A stretch of DNA of 16,240 nt from Pseudomonadota bacterium. GTDB lineage: Bacteria > Pseudomonadota > Alphaproteobacteria > Sphingomonadales > Sphingomonadaceae. The stretch lies in contig JAEWCK010000070.1 in assembly GCA_023390675.1 (NCBI GenBank), forward strand, positions 1-16,240, written 5' to 3'. Position 1 is the first letter of the stretch. Each line of letters starts with the position of its first letter. The position numbers were made by a program, and so were the translations under genes. This document shows positions 1 through 7,240 of the stretch, one piece after another. The notes under the pieces are model-generated. The model did not search any database, was not told the origin of the DNA, and worked only from the letters and a program-made list of their open reading frames with translations.

Positions 1-1230
1 CCGCAACGCCGCAAGCCCGCGCCGCCGGGCTTCCTCTGGGGCACGGCGATCTCGGCCTATCAGAGCGAAGGCAACAACACGAACGCCGACGCCTGGCTGA
101 TGGAGAACCTCCAGCCGAGCATGTTCAAGGAGCGCTCGGGCGACGCGTGCGATTCCTATCACCGCTACGAAGAGGATTTCGCGCTCGCCGCGAAGCTCGG
201 CTTCAACGCGTACCGGCTGGGCGTCGAATGGGCGCGGATCGAGCCGAGCGAAGGGCATTTCTCCTACGCCGAACTCGATCACTATGCGCGGATGCTTGAG
301 GCGTGCCGCGCGCACGGCCTACGCCCGATCGTGACGCTCAACCATTTTACCACGCCGCTCTGGTTCGCGATGCGCGGCGGGTTCGAAGTCGAGGGCGCCC
401 CGGCGATCTTCGCGCGCTATTGCCGCAAGGTCGCCGAGCGGCTCGGCGCGCTGATGCACATGGCGACGACCTTCAACGAAGCGAACATCCGCCTGCTCGT
501 CGACATGATGCCGGGCATCGCGACAGTGATCCCCAAGGTGAGGGCGGCGATCGCCGCGGCGGCCAAGGCGACCGATTCGCCGCGCTTCTCGCGGCTCGCT
601 TATGCCGACACCGCGGTCGTCACGCCGATCATGCAGGAGGCGCACCGGCAGGGCTATGCCGCGATCAAGGCGGTGCGGCCGGACCTGCCGGTCGGCATCA
701 CGCTGACCACGCAGGACATCCAGTCCGACGATCCCGCGATCGCCGCGCATTACCGCGACAAGCTCTACGGCGAGTGGGTGACGGTGGCGCGCGAGGCTGC
801 CGATTTCTTCGGCGTCCAGACCTATACGCGCTTCGTGTTCGATGCGAACGGCATGGTCGCGCCGCCCAAGGGCGCGGAAATGACGCTGGCCGGTTACGAA
901 TTCTATCCGCAGGCGCTCGCCAACACGATCCGCTGGGCGCATCGCGCGATCGGAAAGCCGATCTACGTCACCGAGAGCGGGATCGCGGCGAAGGACGACG
1001 CGCGGCGGATCGCGTTCATCGACGCCGCGCTCGACGGGGTGCGGCAATGCCTCGACGAAGGCATCCCGGTACATTCCTATCTATACTGGTCGCTGCTCGA
1101 CAATTTCGAGTGGACCTCGGGCTATGGCGTGCCGTTCGGGCTCGTCGCCGTCGACCGCGAGACCTTCAGGCGCACGCCGCGGCCGAGCGCGCTGCATTTG
1201 GGCGGGATCGCGCGCGCCAACCGGATCTGA
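1..1230 (+). CDS. Glycoside hydrolase family 1 (beta-glucosidase-like), 5' end outside window
   Basis: The reading frame is open from base 1 to the TGA at 1228-1230 (409 residues in the window); the true start lies upstream. The ATG at 100 is internal, because GH1 sequence precedes it. The GH1 N-terminal signature is visible at window residues 11-24 (FLWGTAISAYQSEG). The family's acid/base region is TFNEAN, with the Glu at residue 160, and the nucleophile region is YVTESG, with the Glu at residue 325. Near the C-terminus come YWSLLDNFEW and GYGVPFGLVAVD, the usual GH1 ending. GH1 enzymes are retaining (beta/alpha)8-barrel hydrolases that cleave beta-glucosides, galactosides or related glycosides; the substrate cannot be read here. 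Three signatures deviate from the commonest form: NEA for NEP, ESG for ENG and PFGL for RFGL. Both catalytic glutamates are kept, so activity is plausible. The gene converges on the minus-strand operon and is probably independent of it. Confidence 0.93.
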   Translation, partial: PQRRKPAPPGFLWGTAISAYQSEGNNTNADAWLMENLQPSMFKERSGDACDSYHRYEEDFALAAKLGFNAYRLGVEWARIEPSEGHFSYAELDHYARMLEACRAHGLRPIVTLNHFTTPLWFAMRGGFEVEGAPAIFARYCRKVAERLGALMHMATTFNEANIRLLVDMMPGIATVIPKVRAAIAAAAKATDSPRFSRLAYADTAVVTPIMQEAHRQGYAAIKAVRPDLPVGITLTTQDIQSDDPAIAAHYRDKLYGEWVTVAREAADFFGVQTYTRFVFDANGMVAPPKGAEMTLAGYEFYPQALANTIRWAHRAIGKPIYVTESGIAAKDDARRIAFIDAALDGVRQCLDEGIPVHSYLYWSLLDNFEWTSGYGVPFGLVAVDRETFRRTPRPSALHLGGIARANRI

Positions 1231-1236
1231 GCGGGC

Positions 1237-2742
1237 TTACGGCTCGTCGGCGATCGACAGCGTCACGCCGCCCGAAGACCCGCCGGGGTCGCCGCCGCCG
1301 CCCGGCGTGAGCACGACGATATATTGCGCGGGCGTCTCGCCGGGCTTGCCGAGGCTTGCGTTGAGGATCGCATTGCCGCCCGGCCCTCCCTGACCGCTCC
1401 CGAACGATGCGCCGCCCATCGGAACGAAGGGCGCCCCCGCGCCCCCCGCCCCGCCCCTTCCGCCCGTGAGCGTGATCGGGATGACCCTCGCCGGCCTTTC
1501 GGTCGTATCGAGCGACGGCAAGGCGATATCGAGCCGCGCGTCGCCGCCCGCGCCGCCCGGGCCACCCTGGGGCTGATTCTCCCAAGGGAATTGCGGCGGC
1601 ACCAGCGGATCGTTCCAGTCGTCGGCGACCGCCGCGCGGCCCCTGCCGGAGCTCGCGCCGACATCGTCGATGATCGGCAGATGCGGGAACGGCGAGGGCG
1701 AGGGAGCGGGCGCCGGAACGCTTGCGCCCGCCGCTCCCTCGGCTCCGGTGACGGCATAGCCGGTTTCGGTCGGCTGGATCGTCGAGTCGACGACGATATT
1801 GCGCTGCTGCTGGACCGACTGATCGCCTTTCCACGCCGTCACCATGAACGCGCGGGACTGCGTCAGCGTGAGGAAGTGGACCCCCGAGGCCGGCAGGCGC
1901 GTGCCGTCCTCGAGCGTGCAATAATCGGCATTGGGCGCCTGCCAGCGCAGCCGCACCAGTCCGTTGACGCCCACCGCAGGAGGATCGATCTCGACATTCA
2001 GCGTCAGCGTGTCGATCGTGACGGTTGCGTGGCGCTTGACCACCAGCGGCGCATCCTGCCCAGGCACCGGCATCGTCGCGCTGAGCGTGAAGATCACGCT
2101 GTTGCTGTGCGTCAGCCCGGTCGCAGTATAGGGCCCGACGGCGCCGACCGACACTTCGACAGGATCCGCGCCGTCCGCCGCGCGGTAGCCGAGCGCATAG
2201 CTGACATTGTCGCCGGTGCCGGCCCAGGTGAGCGTCGTCGATCCGCCCGGCGCGATGTCGTCGGGATTGCAGTCGAGCTCGCCGAGCGTGAAGGCGGTGG
2301 GGAATTTGCACAACTCGATGCTCGTGCTGCGCGCCTGCGCGGGCTGACCCTCGAACGACGCGGTCTCGGTGATTCCGAGGAGCGCGGTGCCGGGCTGGTC
2401 GTTGATCGTGAAACCGGAGAGCGTGAAGGTCACGCCGTCGGCGCCGATGCTGCCGGCGGCGCCGATCGGCGTGAAGACGATCGCATCCTCGTCGTCGCTG
2501 GCGTTCCACCCGTCCACGTTCGTCCCGATGCTCGTATCGGTGGTGAGGTCCCGCGCCTGCGGCCCGCGCGGGATCGTGACGCGGATCGAGGCGCAATCGA
2601 CCAGCGTCCGCCCGCCATTGGACACGACGAGCGTGAGCCGGGCCTCCGCGCCCGCCCAAAGCGGGTCGGGATCGAGGCCGATCTGGTATTGCAGCAAGGT
2701 GTCGCCGCCTTGCGCGGCGGCCAGAAACAGATCGCCCGTCAT
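1237..2742 (-). CDS. Gly-rich Ig-like paralog D (last gene of the operon), unknown function
   Basis: This 501-aa protein is one of four tandem paralogs. I do not recognise a named family. Residues 1-145 form a beta-rich N-terminal domain containing LDPDPL, LTLVVSN and INDQPGTA. Residues 145-245 and 245-320 are two Ig-like modules; the second holds PPAVGVNGLVRLRW followed by ADYCTLEDG. A Pro/Ser-rich linker (about 330-345, PAPAPSPSPFP) is unique to this copy. The C-terminal Gly-rich domain (about 390-495) has GGPGGAGG, TGGRGGAGGAG, GQGGPGGNA and TPGGGGDPGG blocks separated by strands such as RVIPITL and AQYIVVL. The ATG at 2742 is chosen because the N-terminus then matches the other paralogs and a purine-rich ribosome site lies just upstream; the frame is open further upstream but that stretch lacks homology. 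No signal peptide or membrane helix is visible. It starts 13 bp after the stop of the preceding paralog. It is closest to paralog C. Confidence 0.9.
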   Translation of the reverse strand: MTGDLFLAAAQGGDTLLQYQIGLDPDPLWAGAEARLTLVVSNGGRTLVDCASIRVTIPRGPQARDLTTDTSIGTNVDGWNASDDEDAIVFTPIGAAGSIGADGVTFTLSGFTINDQPGTALLGITETASFEGQPAQARSTSIELCKFPTAFTLGELDCNPDDIAPGGSTTLTWAGTGDNVSYALGYRAADGADPVEVSVGAVGPYTATGLTHSNSVIFTLSATMPVPGQDAPLVVKRHATVTIDTLTLNVEIDPPAVGVNGLVRLRWQAPNADYCTLEDGTRLPASGVHFLTLTQSRAFMVTAWKGDQSVQQQRNIVVDSTIQPTETGYAVTGAEGAAGASVPAPAPSPSPFPHLPIIDDVGASSGRGRAAVADDWNDPLVPPQFPWENQPQGGPGGAGGDARLDIALPSLDTTERPARVIPITLTGGRGGAGGAGAPFVPMGGASFGSGQGGPGGNAILNASLGKPGETPAQYIVVLTPGGGGDPGGSSGGVTLSIADEP

Positions 2743-2747
2743 CTCGA

Positions 2748-2757
2748 TTCCCCCTTC
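2748..2757 (-). promoter_or_regulatory. Ribosome binding site of paralog D
   Basis: On the minus strand the run GAAGGGGGAA lies 5 bases before the ATG at 2742 and overlaps the TGA stop (2758-2756) of the preceding gene. It fixes the start of paralog D and implies re-initiation or coupling with paralog C. Confidence 0.7.
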
Positions 2758-4195
2758 ATAACCCCTGCGGCACGGTGCTGCCCGGCAGCGAAATGCCGCC
2801 CGGGCTGCCCGGCGACGATCCGGTCCCGCCCTGACCGGGCGTGAGCACCACGACATATTGCGCGGGCGGCTCGCCGGGCTTGTCGAAGGTCGCGGCGAGG
2901 ATCGCGCTGCCGCCGTCGCCGCCGGGACCGTCGGGCTGCTCGTTACGCGGCGGGCCGAAATCGGGGATGGTGCATCCGCCGCTTCCGCCCGGACCGCCCT
3001 GCCCGCCGGTGAGCGCGATCGGGATGACCCGGCGCGGCTTCACTGTCGTATCGAGCGGCGGAAGCTGCCCGTCGAGCCGGGCGTCGCCGCCCGCGCCGCC
3101 CTTGCCCCCGGGCGTTGGATAGCAGCGGTGGCGGGGATCGGGCACGCTCTCGTTGCACACCGTGCCATCGGCGCCCTGCCCGCCCGCAACGCCGGTGATC
3201 GCATAGCCCGTTTCGGTTGCCACGATCGCCGGATCGACCGCGACGTGGCGCTGTTCCTGCCGCGAATCGCCGCCGCCATAGGCCGTCATCAGGAAGTCGC
3301 GGCTCTGCGCGAGCGTGACGAAGCAGGTGCCCGCCGCGGGCAGCCGGGTGCCGTCCTCGAGCGTGCAATATTCGGCATTGGGCGCGCGCCACGACAGGCG
3401 GACCAGCCCGTTCCTGCCCACTGCGGGCGGCTGGACGACGAGAGTCAGCGAAAGCGTGCTGACCGTCACCGTCGTCTGGCGCTTGGCGACGATCGGCGCG
3501 TCCTGTCCGGGGATCGTCATCGTCGCGGTGAGCGTGAAGACGACGCCGCCGGTGCGCGTGAGGTGATGGACGGGCCAGGGTCCTGCGGCGGGGACAGGCA
3601 CGCTCACCAGATCGCCACCGTCGCCTGGACGATAGCCGAGCGTATAGGTGACATGCTCGCCCGTGCCGCTCCATGTCAGCGTCGTCGATCCGTTCCACGG
3701 GATGTCGTCGGGATCGCAGGTCAGCGTGCCGAGCGCGAAGGCGACGGGGAATTTGTACACGTCAATGCTCGCATGCCGGTCCTGCGCGGGCTGGCCGCCG
3801 GTCGACGCGGTCTCGGTGATGCCGATCGCGGCGGTGCCGGGCTGGTCGTTGATGTCGATCGCGGCGAATACGAAGCTCGCGCCGTCGGGGCCGATCTGGC
3901 CGGCGCTGCCCGACGGCGTGAGCACGAAGGCGCCGTCGACGAGCCGGGCGTTCCACCCCTTTTGCGGGCGGGTCTCGATCGTCGCGTCGGTCGCGGTCAG
4001 GTTCTTCGCCTGCGGGCCGGGCGTGATGTAGACCTTGATCGCAGTGCAGGTGACGACCGTCCGGCCGGGGTTCGAAACGATCAGCGTCAGCATGCCCTTG
4101 CCGCTCACGCGCAGCGGATCGGGGTCGACGCAGAACGCATATTTGAGCAGCGTGTCGCCCGATTGCGCTTCGAGAAGAACGTTGCTGCTCGCCAT
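2756..4195 (-). CDS. Gly-rich Ig-like paralog C, unknown function
   Basis: This 479-aa paralog has the same architecture as its neighbours. The N-terminal beta domain (1-147) contains VDPDPL, LTLIVSN and INDQPGTAAIGITETAS. Two Ig-like modules follow (about 147-245 and 247-325), the second with PPAVGRNGLVRLSW and AEYCTLEDGTRLP. The Gly-rich domain starts near 330 and carries GGKGGAGGDARLD, TGGQGGPGGSGG, GPGGDGG and TPGQGGTGSSPG blocks. It is strikingly similar to paralog D, so these two are probably the most recent duplicates. Two loops of the Gly-rich domain carry extra cysteines (about residues 346, 356 and 407) absent from the other copies. The ATG at 4195 has an ideal GGAGG five bases upstream. 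The frame stays open upstream to an ATG at 4351 inside a decayed paralog, but that extension is Arg-rich and has no homology. No signal peptide or transmembrane segment is seen. Function is unknown; a surface-recognition or binding role is inference only. Confidence 0.9.
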   Translation of the reverse strand: MASSNVLLEAQSGDTLLKYAFCVDPDPLRVSGKGMLTLIVSNPGRTVVTCTAIKVYITPGPQAKNLTATDATIETRPQKGWNARLVDGAFVLTPSGSAGQIGPDGASFVFAAIDINDQPGTAAIGITETASTGGQPAQDRHASIDVYKFPVAFALGTLTCDPDDIPWNGSTTLTWSGTGEHVTYTLGYRPGDGGDLVSVPVPAAGPWPVHHLTRTGGVVFTLTATMTIPGQDAPIVAKRQTTVTVSTLSLTLVVQPPAVGRNGLVRLSWRAPNAEYCTLEDGTRLPAAGTCFVTLAQSRDFLMTAYGGGDSRQEQRHVAVDPAIVATETGYAITGVAGGQGADGTVCNESVPDPRHRCYPTPGGKGGAGGDARLDGQLPPLDTTVKPRRVIPIALTGGQGGPGGSGGCTIPDFGPPRNEQPDGPGGDGGSAILAATFDKPGEPPAQYVVVLTPGQGGTGSSPGSPGGISLPGSTVPQGL

Positions 4196-4200
4196 TCTGT

Positions 4201-4205
4201 CCTCC
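4201..4205 (-). promoter_or_regulatory. Ribosome binding site of paralog C
   Basis: A perfect GGAGG on the minus strand, 5 bases before the ATG at 4195, decides the start of paralog C against the in-frame upstream ATG at 4351. It lies between the decayed paralog's stop and the gene, so paralog C can be initiated independently. Confidence 0.75.
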
Positions 4206-4227
4206 ACTCGCAATCGCGCGGCGCGCC

Positions 4228-4351
4228 TTACTCGATGATCGTCAGCGGCTGGCCGTGCAAGGTGATCGCCGCGGAGCCGGGGCTGCCCGGCTTGCCGGGA
4301 CCCGGCGGCTGCGCGAGTCAGCGCGTCGCCGGAGAAGACATTGCCCGTCAT
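4228..4351 (-). pseudogene. Internally deleted fifth paralog (start and C-terminal tail only)
   Basis: The ATG at 4351 overlaps the TGA of paralog B (ATGA, 4351-4348) in the same way as intact genes of this operon. It opens with MTGNVFSGDALT, which resembles the first residues of paralog D (MTGDLF, GGDTLL). After about 12 codons the homology jumps. In another frame, from about 4317 to the TAA at 4230-4228, the DNA encodes a typical paralog C-terminus with GKPGSPGSAAITLHG and QPLTIIE. Paralog B ends almost identically (GAPGSAAISLNG, QPLTVIQ). The roughly 440 codons expected in between are missing, and the head and tail are out of frame. The simplest reading is a paralog that lost its interior by deletion, with the junction near 4310-4322. 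A role as a short leader or spacer cannot be excluded. Confidence 0.8.
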
Positions 4352-5754
4352 TGGATCACGGTCAGCGGTTGGCCATTGAGCGAGATCGCGGCCGACCCCG
4401 GCGCGCCGGGATTGCCATATTGGGACTCGCCCAATGCGGTGTAGCCGCCCGCACCGCCCGCGCCGCCGCGTACGTCGAGGATATATTGCGCGCTCGCGCC
4501 CGCCGACGAATCGAGCGTGAGATCGAGGCTGGCGCTGCCGCCGGGGCCGCCATTGCCGGGCGTGCCCGTACCTCCACCGGGCATCGGACTGAACACGCCA
4601 TCACCGCCCTTCCCACCCGCGCCGCCCACGACCGTGAGGAGGATCACGCGTTGCCGGCCGACCGGATCGAGCGCCGGCTGCGTCGTCGTCGCGCTGACCG
4701 GCCCGCCCGGTCCCCCGGTGTCGCCGGAGGATGCCTGGTAGCTATGTCCGTCCCTCCCCGCGGTGCCCGCCGCGCCCGTGAGATTCAGCCCGGTCTCGGT
4801 AGCGACGATGCCGGGATCGATGTTCACATAGGCGCTGCCATCGATCATGTTGCCGGCCGCGTCGAATGCGCGCACGACGAAAGTCGCATCGCGGCGTACG
4901 CAATAATATTTCTCCCCCACGGCGTCGACGGTAGTGCCGTCCTCGAGCATGCAGCTCTTCGCATTTGCGGCGCGCCATTTGAGCAGCACCAGGCCGCCGA
5001 CCGGGACGGCCGGCGGCATTGCCTGCACGTCGATCGAAAGCGTCGCGACCGTGGCCGTCGCCTGGCGCTGGATGACCAGCGGCGTATCGTCGCCGGGGAG
5101 CTGGATCGTCGCGGTGAGCGTGAAGGTCACGCCGCCGCGCCGGGTGAGCGGCTCGGAAGTGAGCGGGCCGATCGCCGCCACCTGCTTGCTGACTGCGGTG
5201 CCGACATCGTCGCCGGGCTGATAGTCGATCGTGTAGGTGCAGCCGGGCTCGTCGAACCCCGTCCAGACCAGCAGCACCGTTCCGCCCGCCGCCACCGCCA
5301 CCGGCTGGACGAGCAGCTCGCTCAGATGGAAGCTGTCGGGGAACTTGGCGACCGGGAGCAGCGCGTTGCCGAGCTGTGCCGCGCCCTTGTCGGCCGCGGC
5401 AGTCTCGGCGATCGAGATCGTCGCGGTGCCCGGCTGGTCGTTGATCTCGACGTTCGAGAAGGTGAAGGCAATCCCGTCGGGGCCAATCGTCGCCGATCCG
5501 CCGCTCGGGATCAGATTGATCGTGCCGCCCTGCGGCGTGACCGTCCAGCCGTCGTAATTGCCGTACTGGATCGAACCCGCATCGGCGATGAGGTCGCGCG
5601 CATTGGTGCCGACGGGCAGCGTGACGGCGATCGAGGTGCAGGTGATGTAGCGCCGCGAGGGATTGGAGACCGCCAGCGTGAAGCTCGCTTTCCCCCCGAT
5701 GAGCAGCGGATCGGGATCGTGGACGATCGCGTAGCTGAGCAGCGTGTCGGTCAT
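4348..5754 (-). CDS. Gly-rich Ig-like paralog B, unknown function
   Basis: This 468-aa paralog begins MTDTLLSYAIVHDPDPL, the shortest and cleanest N-terminus of the set. The beta domain (1-135) contains LTLAVSN-like FTLAVSN, IGPDGIAFTFS and INDQPGTATISIAETA. The Ig-like modules span about 136-237 (KFPDSF start, PGCTYTIDY) and 238-317 (PPAVPVGGLVLLKW, KSCMLEDGT). The Gly-rich domain (about 320-468) shows GDTGGPGGP, VGGAGGKGGDG, GTPGNGGPGGSA and VRGGAGGAGG blocks, then GAPGSAAISLNG and QPLTVIQ at the end. The ATG at 5754 overlaps the stop of paralog A by four bases (ATGA). No good Shine-Dalgarno sequence precedes it, so translation probably depends on coupling to paralog A. No signal peptide or membrane helix is seen. 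The family is not one I can name. Confidence 0.91.
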   Translation of the reverse strand: MTDTLLSYAIVHDPDPLLIGGKASFTLAVSNPSRRYITCTSIAVTLPVGTNARDLIADAGSIQYGNYDGWTVTPQGGTINLIPSGGSATIGPDGIAFTFSNVEINDQPGTATISIAETAAADKGAAQLGNALLPVAKFPDSFHLSELLVQPVAVAAGGTVLLVWTGFDEPGCTYTIDYQPGDDVGTAVSKQVAAIGPLTSEPLTRRGGVTFTLTATIQLPGDDTPLVIQRQATATVATLSIDVQAMPPAVPVGGLVLLKWRAANAKSCMLEDGTTVDAVGEKYYCVRRDATFVVRAFDAAGNMIDGSAYVNIDPGIVATETGLNLTGAAGTAGRDGHSYQASSGDTGGPGGPVSATTTQPALDPVGRQRVILLTVVGGAGGKGGDGVFSPMPGGGTGTPGNGGPGGSASLDLTLDSSAGASAQYILDVRGGAGGAGGYTALGESQYGNPGAPGSAAISLNGQPLTVIQ

Positions 5755-7193
5755 CCGAGCACCACGGGCTGGCCGTCCACGCAGAGCGACGCCGTGCCGG
5801 GCGCGCCGTGCGAAGGCGTGTTGACGATCTTGGGATCAGGGGGGCCGCCGACCACGCCGCCCTGTCCGCCGGCGATGCTGACGACATATTGCGCGACATC
5901 GGGACGGCTGTCGTCGAAGGTGAGCGTGACCGCGGCGTTGCCGCCCTGCCCGCCATTGCCGCCGCTCGCATAATCGCTCGCGTCGAACATCGTCCAGATG
6001 CCACCCGGCCCGGGCATCGGCAGCATCCGTTTCAATCCGCCCCCCGCGCCGCCCGTCCCGCCGACTCCGCCGGTAACGGTGATCGGCACCACGCGGGCAC
6101 TGGCGACCGGATCGAGCGGATCGAGCGTCCACGAGACCACGGCGTCGCTTCCTTTGCCGCCGGGGCCGCCGAACCACGAATTGTCGATCCCCAGCCAGTT
6201 CTCGCTCAGCGTCCCCGGCGCACCGGTAGCGCCGTCAGATGCTTGCAGGACATAGCCCGTCTCGGTGGGGACGATGTGCGGATCGACGGTTACGGCCGCC
6301 TGTTGCTGATAGCGCTTGCCCTGCGCATCGACGCCGAACACGGTAAAGCTGCGGCTCGCGGTCACGACATAGTAACGCGATCCGGCATTGGCGACCTGCG
6401 CGCCGTCGAGCAGGCAATGATCGACATTGTCGGCGCTCCAGTTGAGCCGGACGAGGCCGTTGACGCCGACGGTCGGCGGCTCGACCCAGACGAGCAGATC
6501 GGGCGTGTCGACCGCTACCGTGACTTGCCGCTTGAGGACCATCGGCGCGTCGGCGCCGGGCACGACCGCGGTGGCTACGAGCGTGAACGTGACCGAGCTA
6601 CGCCGCGTGAGGTTGCGCACCTGCAAGGGGCCGACATTGCCCACGGGGACGGTCATCCTCGGAACGTTGTCGCCCGGCTCATATTCGATCGCGAAGGTGC
6701 AGCCGGGGACCGCCACCGCGGTCCAGCTGAGCGTCACGATGCCCGGCGCGACGACTTCGGACGGGTCGCAGCCGAGTTCCCCCAGCGCGAAGCGCGCGGG
6801 GAATTTGGCGACGGGCACTTGCGTGGTCGCCGGCGCGCCGTCGCCCACATTCTCTTCGATCAGGACATGCGCGACGCCGGGCTGGTCGTTGAGCAGGATC
6901 GCCGCGAAGGTGAAGGTCAGCCCGTCGGCGCTGACCGGGCCAGAGCCCGCAACCGGCTGGAGCTCGAAAGTCCCGCCGTTCGCGGTGACGCTCCAGCCAC
7001 CGGGCACGACAGTCTCGACTCCCGCCGCCGACACCGCAAGGTCCTTCGCCGATACGCCGAGCGGAAAGGCGACGACGATCGAGCGGCACGCCACCGCCGA
7101 CTTGCCCGGGCTGGAGACGACGAGCGTGAGCGTGGCGTGGCTGCCCGCCTGGAGCGGGTCGGGGCTGCAAAGGAACGCATAGTCGAGCTGCAA
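5751..7193 (-). CDS. Gly-rich Ig-like paralog A (first of the array), probable TTG start
   Basis: This 480-aa paralog is the most divergent of the four. After the preceding gene's stop at 7241 the frame has no ATG or GTG before the conserved DYAFLCSPDPL segment. The TTG at 7193 is the best start, with GAGAGG 11 bases upstream. The beta domain (to about 127) has LTLVVSS, VSADGLTFTF and LNDQPGVAHV. Ig-like modules follow at about 128-228 (KFPARFALGELGCDPSE) and 229-306 (PPTVGVNGLVRLNW, VDHCLLDGAQ). The Gly-rich domain from about 310 carries FGGPGGKGSD, TGGVGGTGGAGGG, SGGNGGQGGNA and AGGQGGVVGG, and ends with GAPGTASLCVDG. One loop between blocks (about 385-410) is much longer than in the other copies and contains Trp, Met and Asp. 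It lacks a recognisable signal peptide. Function is unknown. The start codon is the least certain part of this entry. Confidence 0.86.
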   Translation of the reverse strand: MQLDYAFLCSPDPLQAGSHATLTLVVSSPGKSAVACRSIVVAFPLGVSAKDLAVSAAGVETVVPGGWSVTANGGTFELQPVAGSGPVSADGLTFTFAAILLNDQPGVAHVLIEENVGDGAPATTQVPVAKFPARFALGELGCDPSEVVAPGIVTLSWTAVAVPGCTFAIEYEPGDNVPRMTVPVGNVGPLQVRNLTRRSSVTFTLVATAVVPGADAPMVLKRQVTVAVDTPDLLVWVEPPTVGVNGLVRLNWSADNVDHCLLDGAQVANAGSRYYVVTASRSFTVFGVDAQGKRYQQQAAVTVDPHIVPTETGYVLQASDGATGAPGTLSENWLGIDNSWFGGPGGKGSDAVVSWTLDPLDPVASARVVPITVTGGVGGTGGAGGGLKRMLPMPGPGGIWTMFDASDYASGGNGGQGGNAAVTLTFDDSRPDVAQYVVSIAGGQGGVVGGPPDPKIVNTPSHGAPGTASLCVDGQPVVLG

Positions 7194-7204
7194 GTGCCTG
7201 TTTT

Positions 7205-7210
7205 CCTCTC
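7205..7210 (-). promoter_or_regulatory. Probable ribosome binding site of paralog A
   Basis: GAGAGG on the minus strand, followed by AAAACAGGCAC and then TTG at 7193. The spacing (11 bases) is long, but it is the only purine-rich site serving a permitted start codon in this frame. Another GGAGG at 7240-7236, right after the preceding stop, has no in-frame start at a suitable distance. Confidence 0.45.
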
Positions 7211-7240
7211 GATCGATGCCGGTCGGTAAGCGCCGCCTCC

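Larger units (their letters stand above)
1237..7193 (-). repeat. Tandem array of four intact paralogs plus one remnant
   Basis: Protein-level tandem repetition: each unit has DPDPL near the N-terminus, an INDQPG-type motif, a KFPxxFxLxEL-type junction, P-x-V-x-x-x-G-L-V-x-L-x-W, C-x-L-x-DG, TETG, and three to four GGxGG blocks. Some DNA is also shared; the string encoding the NDQPG motif (GGCTGGTCGTTGA on the plus strand) recurs near 2395, 3840, 5430 and 6883. Such shared stretches provide substrate for recombination between copies. Confidence 0.85.

Noticed and set aside
1231..1260. Intrinsic terminator between the convergent genes
   Set aside because: No stem-loop followed by a T run can be drawn on either strand.
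1237..4195. Collagen-like proteins based on GxxGxx and PGG motifs
   Set aside because: Glycines come mostly as GGxGGxGG blocks interrupted by beta strands, not as long uninterrupted G-X-Y triplets, so a collagen triple helix is unlikely.
4255..5973. Plus-strand open frame across paralogs A and B
   Set aside because: It is Arg-rich antisense sequence with no domain, and it also crosses the decayed paralog.
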